Shown piece by piece: positions 10,263-21,225 of a stretch of 64,000 bases of DNA. Both the position numbers and the translations under genes were made by a program. The stretch covers positions 11,368,727 to 11,432,726 of the forward strand of contig NC_091390.1 in the NCBI RefSeq assembly GCF_038502225.1, in the 5' to 3' direction. The notes beneath the pieces are model-generated. The model made no database searches, had not been told where the DNA came from, and saw only the letters and a program-made list of their open reading frames with translations. The stretch is from Cherax quadricarinatus (lineage: Eukaryota; Arthropoda; Malacostraca; Decapoda; Parastacidae). The first letter of the stretch is position 1, and each line of letters starts with the position of its first letter.

Positions 10263-13200
10263 AGTATAAGGCAGTATCTGCCTTCAAAAGTTAACTCAGG
10301 CAGTATCTGCCTTCAGAAGTTAACTCAGGCAGTATCTGCCTTCAGAAGTTAACTCAGGCAGTATCTGCCTTCAGAAGTTAACTCAGGCAGTATCTGCCTT
10401 CAGAAGTTAACTCAGGCAGTATCTGCCTTCAGAAGTTAACTCAGGCAGTGTATCTTCCTTCAGAAGATAACTCAGGCAGTAACTGCCTTCAGAAGTTAAC
10501 TCAGGCAGTATCTGCCTTCAGAAGTTAACTCAGGCAGTGTATCTGCCTTCAGAAGTTAACTCAGGCAGTGTATCTTCCTTCAGAAGTTAACTCAGGTAGT
10601 GTATCTGCCTTCAGAAGTTAACTCAGGCAGTGTATCTGCCTTCAGAAGTTAACTCAGGCAGTGTATCTGCCTTCAGAAGTTAACTCAGGCAGTGTATCTG
10701 CCTTCAGAAGTTAACTCAGGCAGTGTATCTGCCTTCAGAAGTTAACTCAGGCAGTGTATCTGCCTTCAGAAGTTAACTCAGGCAGTGTATCTGCCTTCAG
10801 AAGTTAACTCAGGCAGTGTATCTGCCTTCAGAAGTTAACTCAGGCAGTGTATCTGCCTTCAGAAGCAAACTCAGGCAGTATCTGCCTTCAGAAGCTAACT
10901 CAGGCAGTGTATCTGCCTTCAGAAGTTAACTCAGGCAGTGTATCTGCCTTCAGAAGTTAACTCAGGCAGTGTATCTGCCTTCAGAAGTTAACTCAGGCAG
11001 TATCTGCCTTCAGAAGTTAACTCAGGCAGTGTATCTGCCTTCAGAAGTTAACTCAGGGAGTGTATCTGCCTTCAGAAGTTAACTCAGGCAGTGTATCTGC
11101 CTTCAGAAGTTAACTCAGGCAGTGTATCTGCCTTCAGAAGATAACTCAGGCAGTATCTGCCTTCAGAAGTTAACTCAGGCAGTATCTGCCTTCAGAAGTT
11201 AACTCAGGCAGTATCTGCCTTCAGAAGTTAACTCAGGCAGTGTATCTTCCTTCAGAAGTTAACTCAGGTAGTGTATCTGCCTTCAGAAGTTAACTCAGGC
11301 AGTGTATCTGCCTTCAGAAGTTAACTCAGGCAGTGTATCTGCCTTCAGAAGTTAACTCAGGCAGTGTATCTGCCTTCAGAAGTTAACTCAGGCAGTGTAT
11401 CTGCCTTCAGAAGTTAACTCAGGCAGTGTATCTGCCTTCAGAAGCTAACTCAGGCAGTATCTGCCTTCAAAAGTTAACTCAGGCAGTGTATCTGCCTTCA
11501 GAAGTTAACTCAGGCAGTGTATCTGCCTTCAGAAGTTAACTCAGGCAGTGTATCTGCCTTCAGAAGTTAACTCAGGCAGTGTATCTGCCTTCAGAAGTTA
11601 ACTCAGGCAGTGTATCTGCCTTCAGAAGTTAACTCAGGCAGTGTATCTGCCTTCAGAAGTTAACTCAGGCAGTGTATCTGCCTTCAGAAGTTAACTCAGG
11701 CAGTGTATCTGCCTTCAGAAGTTAACTCAGGCAGTGTATCTGCCTTCAGAAGCTAACTCAGGCAGTGTATCTGCCTTCAGAAGTTAACTCAGGCAGTGTA
11801 TCTGCCTTCAGAAGTTAACTCAGGCAGTGTATCTGCCTTCAGAAGTTAACTCAGGCAGTGTATCTGCCTTCAGAAGTTAACTCAGGCAGTGTATCTGCCT
11901 TCAGAAGTTAACTCAGGCAGTGTATCTGCCTTCAGAAGTTAACTCAGGCAGTGTATCTGCCTTCAGAAGCTAACTCAGGCAGTGTATCTGCCTTCAGAAG
12001 CTAACTCAGGCAGTGTATCTGCCTTCAGAAGTTAACTCAGGCAGTGTATCTGCCTTCAGAAGTTAACTCAGGCAGTGTATCTGCCTTCAGAAGTTAACTC
12101 AGGCAGTGTATCTGCCTTCAGAAGCTAACTCAGGCAGTGTATCTGCCTTCAGAAGTTAACTCAGGCAGTGTATCTGCCTTCAGAAGTTAACTCAGGCAGT
12201 GTATCTGCCTTCAGAAGTTAACTCAGGCAGTGTATCTGCCTTCAGAAGTTAACTCAGGCAGTGTATCTGCCTTCAGAAGTTAACTCAGGCAGTGTATCTG
12301 CCTTCAGAAGTTAACTCAGGCAGTGTATCTGCCTTCAGAAGCTAACTCAGGCAGTGTATCTGCCTTCAGAAGCTAACTCAGGCAGTGTATCTGCCTTCAG
12401 AAGTTAACTCAGGCAGTGTATCTGCCTTCAGAAGTTAACTCAGGCAGTGTATCTGCCTTCAGAACTCAGGCAGTGTATCTGCCTTCAGAAGTTAACTCAG
12501 GCAGTGTATCTGCCTTCAGAAGTTAACTCAGGCAGTGTATCTGCCTTCAGAAGTTAATTCAGGCAGTGTATCTGCCTTCAGAAGTTAACTCAGGCAGTAT
12601 CTGCCTTCAGAAGTTAACTCAGGCAGTATCTGCCTTCAGAAGTTAACTCAGGCAGTATATCTTCCTTCAGAAGTTAACTCAGGCAGTGTATCTGCCTTCA
12701 GAAGTTAACTCAGGCAGTGTATCTGCCTTCAGAAGTTAACTCAGGCAGTGTATCTGCCTTCAGAAGTTAACTCAGGCAGTGTATCTGCCTTCAGAAGTTA
12801 ACTCAGGCAGTGTATCTGCCTTCAGAAATTAACTCAGGCAGTGTATCTGCCTTCAGAAGTTAACTCAGGCAGTGTATCTGCCTTCAGAAGTTAACTCAGG
12901 CAGTGTATCTGCCTTCAGAAGTTAACTCAGGCAGTGTATCTGCCTTCAGAAGCTAACTCAGGCAGTGTATCTGCCTTCAGAAGTTAACTCAGGCAGTGTA
13001 TCTGCCTTCAGAAGTTAACTCAGGCAGTGTATCTGCCTTCAGAAGTTAACTCAGGCAGTGTATCTGCCTTCAGAAGTTAACTCAGGCAGTGTATCTGCAT
13101 TCAGAAGTTAACTCAGGCAGTGTATCTGCATTCAGAAGTTAACTCAGGCAGTGTATCTGCCTTCAGAAGTTAACTCAGGCAGTGTATCTGCCTTCAGAAG

Positions 13201-13544
13201 TTAAACCAGGCAGTGTATCTGCCTTCAGAAGTTAACTCAGGCAGTGTATCTGCCTTCAGAAGTTAACTCAGGCAGTATCTGCCTTCAAAAGTTAACTCAG
13301 GCAGTGTATCTGCCTTCAGAAGTTAAACCAGGCAGTGTATCTGCCTTCAGAAGTTAACTCAGGCAGTGTATCTGCCTTCTGAAGTTAACTCAGGCAGTAT
13401 CTGCCTTCAAAAGTTAACTCAGGCAGTGTATCTGCCTTCAGAAGTTAAACCAGGCAGTGTATCTGCCTTCAGAAGTTAACTCAGGCAGTGTATCTGCCTT
13501 CAGAAGTTAACTCAGGCAGTATCTGCCTTCAAAAGTTAACTCAG
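10263..13544. repeat. 31-bp minisatellite (29-bp variant), about 106 copies
   Basis: The common unit runs GAAGTTAACTCAGGCAGTG then TATCTGCCTTCA; a 29-bp form lacks one GT. AGTTAACT in each unit is palindromic. Variant units (GAAGCTAAC, AAAAGTTAAC, TTAAACC) recur at fixed spacing: a 372-bp (12-unit) higher-order repeat between 11751 and about 12495, and a 122-bp (4-unit) one three times at 13281, 13403 and 13525. The plus strand has stops (TTAACT context), so no frame crosses the array. Confidence 0.97.
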
Positions 13545-13985
13545 GCCCCCCATCAAAAGGGGGGGGGACCTTCATGCTGGTGAAGGGTTCGTCAGTGTAT
13601 TTGGAGCTTACAACTTCCTCCTCCGGATCAAATTTTATTTCAGTTATGCCAGCGCTGGAGAACACTTACGGATACAGCACTTCCTCGCTGATAAATGAGA
13701 TGCTTGTGTATCATTTGAGTATCTTTTTTTCTGGAAACGTTTCGCCAGCCAGTAGCTTCTTCAGTCCTGTACGGAGAAGAAAAGTGGAAGACTGGGTAAT
13801 TTGAGGTAATCAGTCCCTCATCTTGGAGTTGCTGCGTTCACTCCATCAATCTTGACTGACTGACAACATATCGACGTCAAACTGAGGGACTGGTTATCTC
13901 AAACTACGTCTCATCTCCCACCTTGATCTGCACTGGACTGGCGAAACATTTCCAGCATATAGATACCCAAATGTTACACAAGTAT
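13545..13985. mobile_element. Head-to-head hammerhead-type element halves
   Basis: A minus-oriented half (core about 13730-13775: GGACTGAAGA, GCTACTGGCTGGC, GAAACGTT, TCC) faces a plus-oriented degenerate half (13870-13985: CTGGCGAAACATTTCC, AGATACCCAAATGTTACACA). Both carry the shared 'GAGGGACTG' and AATCAGTCCCTC words. Just before, CCCCCCATCAAAAGGGGGGG (13546 onward) is a C/G-run hairpin at the junction with the 31-bp array. Confidence 0.55.
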
Positions 13986-14074
13986 CTTATTTAAAACATG
14001 GCTTTCTATATCATTCATTCGCTTCCTTCTCGTGAATATATAAACAAGAAATTCCTTGATATCTGGAAGTTCAC

Positions 14075-14635
14075 TGTGTTTAACCAAACATCAGAGGATG
14101 ACAAAGTTGATCCCATGTATCAGAAATCTTCCCTATGAGGATAGACTGAGGGGCCTGAATCTGCACTCTCTGGAAAGTGGTAGAATTAGGGAGGATATGA
14201 TCGAGGTATATAAATGGAAAACAGGAATAAATAAAGGGGATGTAAATAGCGTGCTGAAAATTTCCAGCCATAACAGGACTCGCAGCAATGGTTTTAAGTT
14301 GGAAAAATTCAGATTCAGGAAGGATATAGGAAAGTACTGGTTTGGTAATAGAGTTGTGGATGAGTGGAACAAACTCCTCAGTACAGTTATTGAGGCTAAA
14401 ACGTTGTGTAGTTTTAAAAACAGGTTAGATAAATACATGAGTGGGTGTGGGTGGGTGTGAGTTGGACCTGACTAGCTTGTGCTACTAGGTCTGATGCCGT
14501 GCTCCTTCCTTAAGTAGAAGTGACCTGACTAGGTGGGTCATTGGGCTAATCCTGGGGGACACATGGACCTGCATCGCATGGGTCAGTAGGCCTGCTGCAG
14601 TGGTCCTCCTTTATATTCTTATCTCACACAGTTCA
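14075..14635 (+). pseudogene. CR1-like retrotransposon 3' end (RT C-terminus + 3' UTR)
   Basis: The frame 14056-14460 reads the C-terminal region of a non-LTR ORF2: LPYEDRLRGLNLHSLESGR, DMIEVYKWKTGIN, FGNRVVDEWNKL and FKNRLDKYMSG. The same motif order ends the intact copy at 35479 (SYEERLREINLTTLEDRR, DMITTYKILRGID, FSHRVVSKWNSL, FKQRYDK). The RT core is absent, so the copy is heavily 5'-truncated. The first part of the frame is interrupted near 14100-14140. The 3' UTR contains GGGTCAGTAGGCCTGCTGCA; related tails lie at 29340-29385 and 33430-33480. It belongs to a family distinct from those at 35-41 kb. No function is expected. Confidence 0.8.
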
Positions 14636-14779
14636 GATCATGCAGACTATATTGGTCAGCAAATAAATTTCTGCTCATTATGATAATAAGAATAGTGAGG
14701 TGACTGTAGTGTAAAGATCATGTGGGTCGAAATGTGCAAGTCTGAAAGGGGTAAATTTTGCACTTTTAGGGCACCCTCA

Positions 14780-15062
14780 TCATCGGATTTTTAACCCAGG
14801 AGGGTTAGCCACCCAGGATAACCCAATAGGGGCAGTGCACCATCTAGGACTGTCTTAATTCCTTTGGTATCCTTCAATCTTGTCCCCCAGGATGCTACCC
14901 ACACCAGTCTACTAACACCTAGGTACCTACTTGCTTGCTGGGTTAACAGGGACAGCAGGTGTAAAGAAATACTTTCCATGTTTCCACCCTTGCCTGAGAT
15001 CGAACCACGGGCACGCAGCGTGTGCAGCGAACACACTGCCTACCAGGCCACGGGATCTAAGT
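14780..15062 (-). mobile_element. tRNA-derived SINE, minus strand
   Basis: The reverse complement has a tRNA-like head with degenerate box B (GGTTCGATCTC at about 14996-15006), then GTAGGTACCTAGGTGTTAGT, the 'GGGGGACAAGATTGAAGG' segment and 'GGGTTAAAAATCC'. It is a diverged relative of the SINE at 302-590. Confidence 0.75.
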
Positions 15063-15852
15063 GTTAACTGTTTTTGTGATGTGGTGTGAGCACAATTTGT
15101 TTCAGTAGCTTATTGGATCCACTGGATGAGTATAAAGGTATTAGTCCCACTGGATGAGTATAAAGGTATTAGTTCCACTGGTTGAGTATAAAGGTATTAG
15201 TCCCACTGGTTGAGTATAAAGTTATTAGTTCCACTGGTTGAGTATAAAGGTATTAGTCCCACTGGTTGAGTATAAAGGTATTAGTTCCACTGGTTGAGTA
15301 TAAACGTATTAGTTCCACTGGTTGAGTATGAAGGTATTAGTTCCACTGGTTGAGTATAAAGGTATTAGTTCTACTGGATGATTATAAAGGTATTAGTTCC
15401 ACTGGTTGAGTATAAAAGTATTAGTTCCACTGGTTGAGTATAAAGGTATTAGTTCCACTGGCTGAGTATAAAGGTATTAGTTCCACTGGTTGAGGATAAA
15501 GGTATTAGTTCCACTGGTTGAGGATAAAGGTATTAGTTCCACTGGTTGAGGATAAAGGTATTAGTTCCACTGGTTGAGGATAAAGGTATTAGTTCCACTG
15601 GTTGAGAATAAAGGTGTTAGTTCCACTGGTTGAGAATAAAGGTGTCAGTTCCACTGGTTGAGTATAAAGGTATCAGTTCCACTGGTTGAGTATAAAGGTA
15701 TTAGTTCCACTGGTTGAGTATAAAGGTATTAGTACCACTGGTTGAGTATAAAGGTATTAGTTCCACTGGTTGAGTATAAAGGTATTAGTTCCACTGGTTG
15801 AGTATAAAGGTATTAGTCCCACTAGTTGAGTATAACGGTATTAGTTCCACTG

Positions 15853-16063
15853 TGATGAATGGTTTGAAAAACCGACATGTTGAAGATTGAGACACTTATG
15901 CAGTCCATGGACTGAACACATCGACTCCAGGTTGAGGGACTGATTACCTCATTCTCCTCCTCTCCTTACGCCTTCCTCTTTGTATTGGACTGATGAAGCC
16001 ACTGTGTGGCGAAACGTTTCCTGAATAAAGATTCCTATATGCTGCATAAGTGTCTCAATCTTC
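15853..16063 (+). mobile_element. 211-bp hammerhead-bearing element in the 28-bp array
   Basis: ATTAGTTCCACTG flanks the insert on both sides (15840-15852 and 16064-16076). Inside are inverted terminal copies of a 22-23 bp sequence (15881-15903 and 16042-16064, core GATTGAGACACTTATGCAG), the word AATGGTTTGAAAAACCGAC, GAGGGACTGATTACCTC and the best-preserved hammerhead-like core of the window. No coding capacity; it would need proteins in trans. Confidence 0.75.
15985..16022 (+). ncRNA. Hammerhead-like ribozyme core, canonical CTGATGA
   Basis: Stem I strand GGA, then CTGATGA (15990-15996), one extra A, stem II GCCAC/GTGGC with loop TGT, GAAA (16011-16014), CGT (palindromic ACGT stem III, suited to dimers), U, and stem I partner TCC. 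The extra A before stem II departs from the canonical form. Confidence 0.55.
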
Positions 16064-16288
16064 ATTAGTTCCACTGGTTGAGTATAAAGGTATTAGTTCC
16101 ACTGGCTGAGTATAAAGGTATTAGTTCCACTGGTTGAGTATAGAGGTATTAGTTCCACTGGTTGAGTATAAAGGTATTAGTTCCACTGGATGAGTATAAA
16201 GGTATTAGTTCCACTATGAACATCAAAATGGTATACAATACCGACAGGTTGTTAGGTAAGACACATATGCAACAGTTAGACAACTTTA

Positions 16289-16331
16289 TTCCGAAACGTT
16301 TCGCCTACACAGTAGGCTTCTTCAGTCGAAT
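16289..16331 (-). ncRNA. Hammerhead-like core, left arm
   Basis: This is the exact mirror of the core at 16451-16493 and reads on the minus strand: CTGAAGA, GCCTAC/GTAGGC stem II, GAAACGTT. Confidence 0.4.
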
Positions 16332-16450
16332 ACAGAAAGTAGGCAGGAACAGTAGAGATGTGAAGACGATGTAATCAGTCCATCACAGTCCAAGGGTGAT
16401 GGACTGATTACATCGTCTTCACATCTCTACTGTTCCTGCCTACTTTCTGT

Positions 16451-16493
16451 ATTCGACTGAAGAAGCCTACTGTGTAGGCGAAACGTTTCGGAA
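16451..16493 (+). ncRNA. Hammerhead-like core, right arm
   Basis: ATTCGA precedes CTGAAGA (16457-16463); then extra A, 6-bp stem II GCCTAC/GTAGGC, GAAA (16480-16483), CGTT, and TCGGAAT, which re-pairs with ATTCGA with one bulged G. The core has A for T in CTGATGA, which would probably reduce activity. Confidence 0.42.
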
Positions 16494-17580
16494 TAAAGTT
16501 GTCTAACTGTTGCATATGTGTCTTACCTAACAACATTAGTTCCACTAGTTGAGGATAAAGGTATTAGTTCCACTGGTTGAGGATAAAGGTATTAGTCCCA
16601 CTGGTTGAGTATAAAGGTATTTGTTCCACTGGTTGAGTATAAAGGTATTAGTTCCACTGGTTGAGTATAAAGGTATTAGTTCCACTGGTTGAGTATAAAG
16701 ATATTAGTTCCACTGGTTGACTATAAAGGTATTAGTTCCACTGGTTGAGTATAAAGGTATTAGTTCCACTGGTTGAGTATAAAGGTATTAGTTCCACTGG
16801 TTGAGTATAAAGGTATTAGTTCCACTGGTTGAGTATAAAGGTATTAGTTCCACTGGATGAGTATAAAGGTATTAGTTCCACTAGTTGAGGATAAAGGTAT
16901 TAGTTCCACTGGTTGAGTATAAAGGTATTAGTTCCACTGGTTGAGGATAAAGGTATTAGTTCCACTGGTTGAGTATAAAGGTATTTGTTCCACTGGTTGA
17001 CTATAAAGGTATTAGTTCCACTGGTTGAGGATAAAGGTATTAGTCCCACTGGATGAGTATAAGGGTATTAGTCCCACTGGTTGAGTATAAAGGTATTAGT
17101 CCCACTGGTTGAGTATAAAGGTATTAGTCCCACTGGTTGAGTATAAAGGTATTAGTCCCACTGGTTGAGTATAAAGGTATTAGTCCCACTGGTTGAGTAT
17201 AAAGGTATTAGTCCCACTGGTTGAGTATAAAGGTATTAGTCCCACTGGTTGAGTATAAAGGTATTAGTCCCACTGGTTGAGTATAAAGGTATTAGTCCCA
17301 CTGGTTGAGTATAAAGGTATTAGTTGCTCTAAGTGTGGCTTAGAGTAAGAGTCATGGCTACGTACATCAGCTGTTACCATCTCCTTCGTCAAGAAGACTG
17401 TCTACTGTACGTAAACCATGTCCTTTTTTTTGGTTGGAGGAGGTTTCAGTCCGTTGTAAATCTGGGAGTGTTAGCGAGTTGAAGCTGCGTTAGTTATGTT
17501 CACTAGATAACGCAACAGATATCGTTACCTGGTTTACCAAATAGTTCCCCTTCTTAGCCTCGTATCTTCACAGACGATAC

Positions 17581-18303
17581 TAGTATCGTCTGTGAGGATA
17601 CGTGTCATCCACTGAGGACACAATAATAACTAGAGCAGAGAATGCAACAAATTCTAACCACACAATAGAACGAAAACCTAATGTGAAAGACATGGGAGTG
17701 TTAATGTCAGAGGATCTCACCTTCAAGGACCACAACAGTGTCACTATCACGTCGGCGAGAAAAATGATAGGATGGATAATGAGAACTTTCAAAATAAGGG
17801 ATGTCAAGCTCATGATCCTCTTTACGTTGCCTGTTCTCTCTAGGCTGTAATACGGCTGTACACTGTCAGCCCCATTCAAGGCAGATAAGTCAAGCACCTT
17901 AATTAATGGAAGCCTTTGAAAGCCTATAGGGACTGGTCCCAAATCTGCACATAGAAATCACTCCCTACATATGCAAAAGACTAGGCAGATGATGCAACAT
18001 GCCCCCAGTGATGAGCAGGAATACCGAAAATACACAGAAATAAGACAATTGTTCGGGGCCCAAGACTGTTCAACAGCCTTCCATCATACATAAGGGGGAT
18101 TAGTAATAGACCCCTGGTTGTCTTCAAAGGGAACTAGACAGTTTTCTGAAGTCAACTCCCGATCAGTCGGGCTGTGGTTTGTACGTTAGACTGCGTGCGG
18201 CCAGCAGTAACAGTCCGGTTTATCAGGCCTTGATCCACCAGGAGGCCTGGTAGAGGACTGGGCCGCGGGGTGCGTTGACCCCCCGGAACATCCAGGACTA
18301 ATG
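17581..18303 (+). pseudogene. CR1-like retrotransposon 3' end, broken
   Basis: Frame 17602-17850 reads DMGVLMSEDLTFKDHNS and KMIGWIMRTFKIRDVKLM, matching the region just after the RT core in the copy at 39467-41520. After a stop at 17848 the homology continues in other frames (NSLP, 'RELD'-like segments) to GTCGGGCTGTGG and the terminal block GATCCACCAGGAGGCCTGG, ending CCCCGGAACATCCAGG. There are several frameshifts and no RT catalytic motifs. It is a 5'-truncated dead copy of the same subfamily as 39467-41520, on the opposite strand. Confidence 0.8.
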
Positions 18304-18740
18304 AAGCGAGAAATTCCACCACGGAAATTACATTTTCCCAGTATAGAGTCAATACAGGTTTTGATATATCATGGTTAACATCATCCTTCCTCATCATGCA
18401 AGACAAAATCTCAGTAACTATCCTTGTACTTAAGAACTGAAGTGTTTCCGTATTTTGCATTATCTCTAAATTAGGTCTCAGGACTTCCATACGACGTATA
18501 ATTGCCTGAGAGATTCCTCTGCTCCTGGCGAACGAGAAAATCAATATCTTACTGGAAGCCCACTTACCATTTTCAGATTCAGTCCATCCAACATGATCAT
18601 TACCATTCAGAACTTTCTGCTGAGAGATACATTTGAATCTCAAGTTATCGTAAATTTCCAACAGAACCATCATTCTTCAGTCTAAAATACTGGCACACTC
18701 ATCTCTCCATGATGAATAGCAGTTTATTCTGACGAGTCTA
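18304..18740 (-). other. Unassigned region with a 120-codon open frame
   Basis: A minus-strand frame 18673-18152 is open; its last third is antisense to the CR1-like end, but roughly the first 120 codons (18673-18310) fall in sequence I cannot assign to any repeat here. It starts MMVLLEIYDNLRFKC and has no recognisable motif. It may be a decayed element or chance; I do not call it a gene. Confidence 0.2.
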
Positions 18741-18810
18741 CACAGTTTCCTTGTGTAAGAAAGGTATAAAATACCGACAAATGTGAAAGACACATGTGCA
18801 ACATCTGGAT

Positions 18811-18860
18811 ATCTTATAGTAGACGTTTCGCCCTCCAGTGGCTTTATCAATACAGATTCT
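18811..18860 (-). ncRNA. Hammerhead-like core, left arm of 675-bp element
   Basis: Minus strand: TGTA, TTGATAA, hairpin GCCACTGGAGGGC, GAAA, CGTC, TACT. One stem I pair is lost relative to the right arm. Confidence 0.38.
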
Positions 18861-19366
18861 AGGATATAATAGGAAGACAGTAGAACTATATACAAAAGAT
18901 GAGGTAATCAGTCCCTCAGCCTTGGAGTTAGTGTTCACAGCATCGTGGTGGAGGAGAATCTGGAGCAAAGGCAAGAAGACTGGCGGTTATATAGGCGTCA
19001 GTGGATAGGGACGGGCAGCAGACGAGGGCAAAGTCACTGGTAGGCGGGATTCCCCAGTGGAAGTAGGTCCTTCCCAAAGAGATGGGTTAGTTGCAGCAGC
19101 CGTGAAGAAGGTCTTGTAGATGTTCTCTGAACCAAGATTCCATGATGTTGCAGTGTCTGACAAGTTGTGCAAGAAAGGTATAAAATACCGACTATGCCCT
19201 CGTCTGCTGCCCGTCCCTATCCACTGACGCCTATATAACCGCCAGTCTTCTTGCCTTTGCTCCAGATTCTCCTCCACCACGATGCTGTGAACACTAACTC
19301 CAAGGCTGAGGGACTGATTACCTCATCTTTTGTATATAGTTCTACTGTCTTCCTATTATATCCTAG

Positions 19367-19414
19367 AATCTGTATTGATAAAGCCACTGGAGGGCGAAAC
19401 GTCTACAATAAAGA
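19367..19414 (+). ncRNA. Hammerhead-like core, right arm of 675-bp element
   Basis: ATCTGTA, TTGATAA (19375-19381), stem II GCC.../...GGGC, GAAA (19396-19399), CGTC (19400-19403), then TACAATAAAGAT. TGTA/TACA and ATC/GAT make a two-part stem I. GAAACGTC gives the palindromic short stem III seen in dimer-type hammerheads. Confidence 0.42.
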
Positions 19415-19439
19415 TACCCAGATGTTGCACAGTTTCCTT

Positions 19440-19917
19440 CAAATGTATATATACATAAGAGTCTTTTCCCGCCTCAATACACGACAGAAAACACTCAATA
19501 TCTTAACCTTTTCCTAGTGACATCAGTTCTTGCTTGAGACATCATTTAACTTCCTCTTATCCAACATTACCTGCAAACAGAAAAAAAAAAATATTTGAAC
19601 TATTACAAATTCTTACTAGTCATTTTGCTCGTTAATTATTTTCCATTTGATAGCCAACTTGTCTAATATTAAATTTTGGAACCAGTATTTTCGGTCACAT
19701 GTGATCCAATATGGTGTTTTTTTTCTATAATTTACCGATCCAGAAATGTACAAAAATAATCTAAGTCACAAGAAATTGAAACAAGTTGAATTTTATGAAT
19801 AATCTTGAGAAAATAAGCATTTTATACCGCTTCTAAAATTTTAGGTCCTACTCGTCTCCCAGTCGCGGGTCCCATATACCCGGTATTACTATATATACAT
19901 CTCATCCCAAAGAAAAT
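19440..19917. other. AT-rich unique spacer
   Basis: The sequence has several A- and T-runs and no convincing gene or repeat. Confidence 0.5.
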
Positions 19918-21124
19918 GACACTATTCCCACTACACTATTCCAAATACACTATTCCCAATGCACTATTCCCAATACACTATTCCCATTACACTATTCCCA
20001 ATACACTATTCCCACTACACTATTCCCAATACACTATTCCCACTACACTATTCCCACTACACTATTCCCACTACACTATTCCCAATACACTATTCCCACT
20101 ACACTATTCCCAATACACTATTCCCACTACACTATTCCCACTACACTATTCCCACTACACTATTCCCAATACACTATTCCCAATACACTATTCCCAATAC
20201 ACTATTCCCAATACACTATTCCCAATACACTATTCCCACTACATTATTCCCACTACACTATTCCAACTACACTATTCCCACTACACTATTCCCAATACAC
20301 TATTCCCAATACACTATTCCCACTACACTATTCCCACTACACTATTCCCAATACACTATTCCCACTACACTATTCCCACTACACTATTCCCAATACACTA
20401 TTCCCAATACACTATTCCCAATACACTATTCCCACTACACTATTCCCAATACACTATTCCCACTACACTATTCCCACTACACTATTCCCACTACACTATT
20501 CCCACTACACTATTCCCACTACACTATTCCCACTACACTATTCCCACTACACTATTCCCACTACACTATTCCCACCACACTATTCCCAATACACTATTCC
20601 CACTACACTATTCCCACCACACTATTCCAAATACACTATTCCAAATACACTACAAATACACTATTCCACTATTCCAAATACACTATTCCAAATACACTAC
20701 CAAATACACTATTCCCCTACACTATCCCACTACACTATTCCCAATACACTACACTATTCCCACTACACTATTCCCCTACACTATTACACTATTCCCAATA
20801 CATTATTCCCACTACACTATTCCCAATACACTATTCCCAATACACTATTCCCACTACACTATTCCCACTACACTATTCCAAATACACTATTCCCACTACA
20901 CTATTCCAAATACACTATTCCAAATACACTATTCCAAATACACTATTCCAAATACACTATTCCAAATACACTATTCCAAATACACTATTCCAAATACACT
21001 ATTCCAAATACACTATTCCAAATACACTATTCCAAATACACTATTCCAAATACACTATTCCCACTACACTATTCCCACTACACTATTCCCACTACACTAT
21101 TCCCACTACACTATTCCCACTACA
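19918..21124. repeat. 14-bp minisatellite, about 86 copies
   Basis: The unit is ACTATTCCCAMTAC, with CTAC and ATAC variants mixed and an ATTCCAAATAC variant homogeneous at 20880-21057. Short and degenerate units cluster at 20640-20800. The plus strand lacks stops, giving long Tyr/Thr/Leu/Pro open frames with no other support. Confidence 0.96.
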
Positions 21125-21225
21125 GTCTAGGACAACTGATGACGTCTCATTCCTGACTCACGAAATCATTATAACACGATTGTTTAGCCTGTCAGTCCCC
21201 ATGTGTAAGATGTCTTCACGAATAT

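Larger units (their letters stand above)
16217..16534. mobile_element. 318-bp fold-back hammerhead element in the 28-bp array
   Basis: ATTAGTTCCACTA is found on both sides (16204-16216 and 16535-16547); the final A is an uncommon array variant, which supports a true duplication. Nearly the whole insert is a perfect inverted repeat: arms 16248-16386 and 16396-16534 (139 bp each) with a 9-nt loop. Each arm holds one hammerhead-like core. A short leader 16217-16247 has AATGGTATACAATACCGACA, also present in the other elements of the family. Confidence 0.8.
15118..17318. repeat. 28-bp minisatellite, about 60 copies, interrupted twice
   Basis: The unit contains GGTATTAGTTCCACTGGTTG followed by AGTATAAA. 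The array runs 15118-15852, 16064-16216 and 16535-17318, broken by two element insertions at exactly the same phase. Variants ATTAGTCCCACT (concentrated in 17040-17318), GAGGATAAA and CACTAG mark local homogenisation blocks. Confidence 0.96.
18741..19439. mobile_element. 675-bp Penelope-type non-autonomous element with 12-bp target duplication
   Basis: CACAGTTTCCTT at 18741-18752 and 19428-19439 bounds an insert at 18753-19427. Inverted arms of about 234 bp (18796-19030 and 19195-19427) each hold one hammerhead-like core. A TATATAA box sits in GCCTATATAACCGCC at 19232-19238 and is mirrored at 18987-18993. The word GAAAGGTATAAAATACCGAC is present twice in direct orientation, at about 18759-18778 and 19173-19192, which delimits a complete minus-strand monomer. 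The spacer 19031-19194 is non-coding. The layout resembles the mixed direct/inverted terminal repeats described for Penelope-like elements. Confidence 0.75.
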
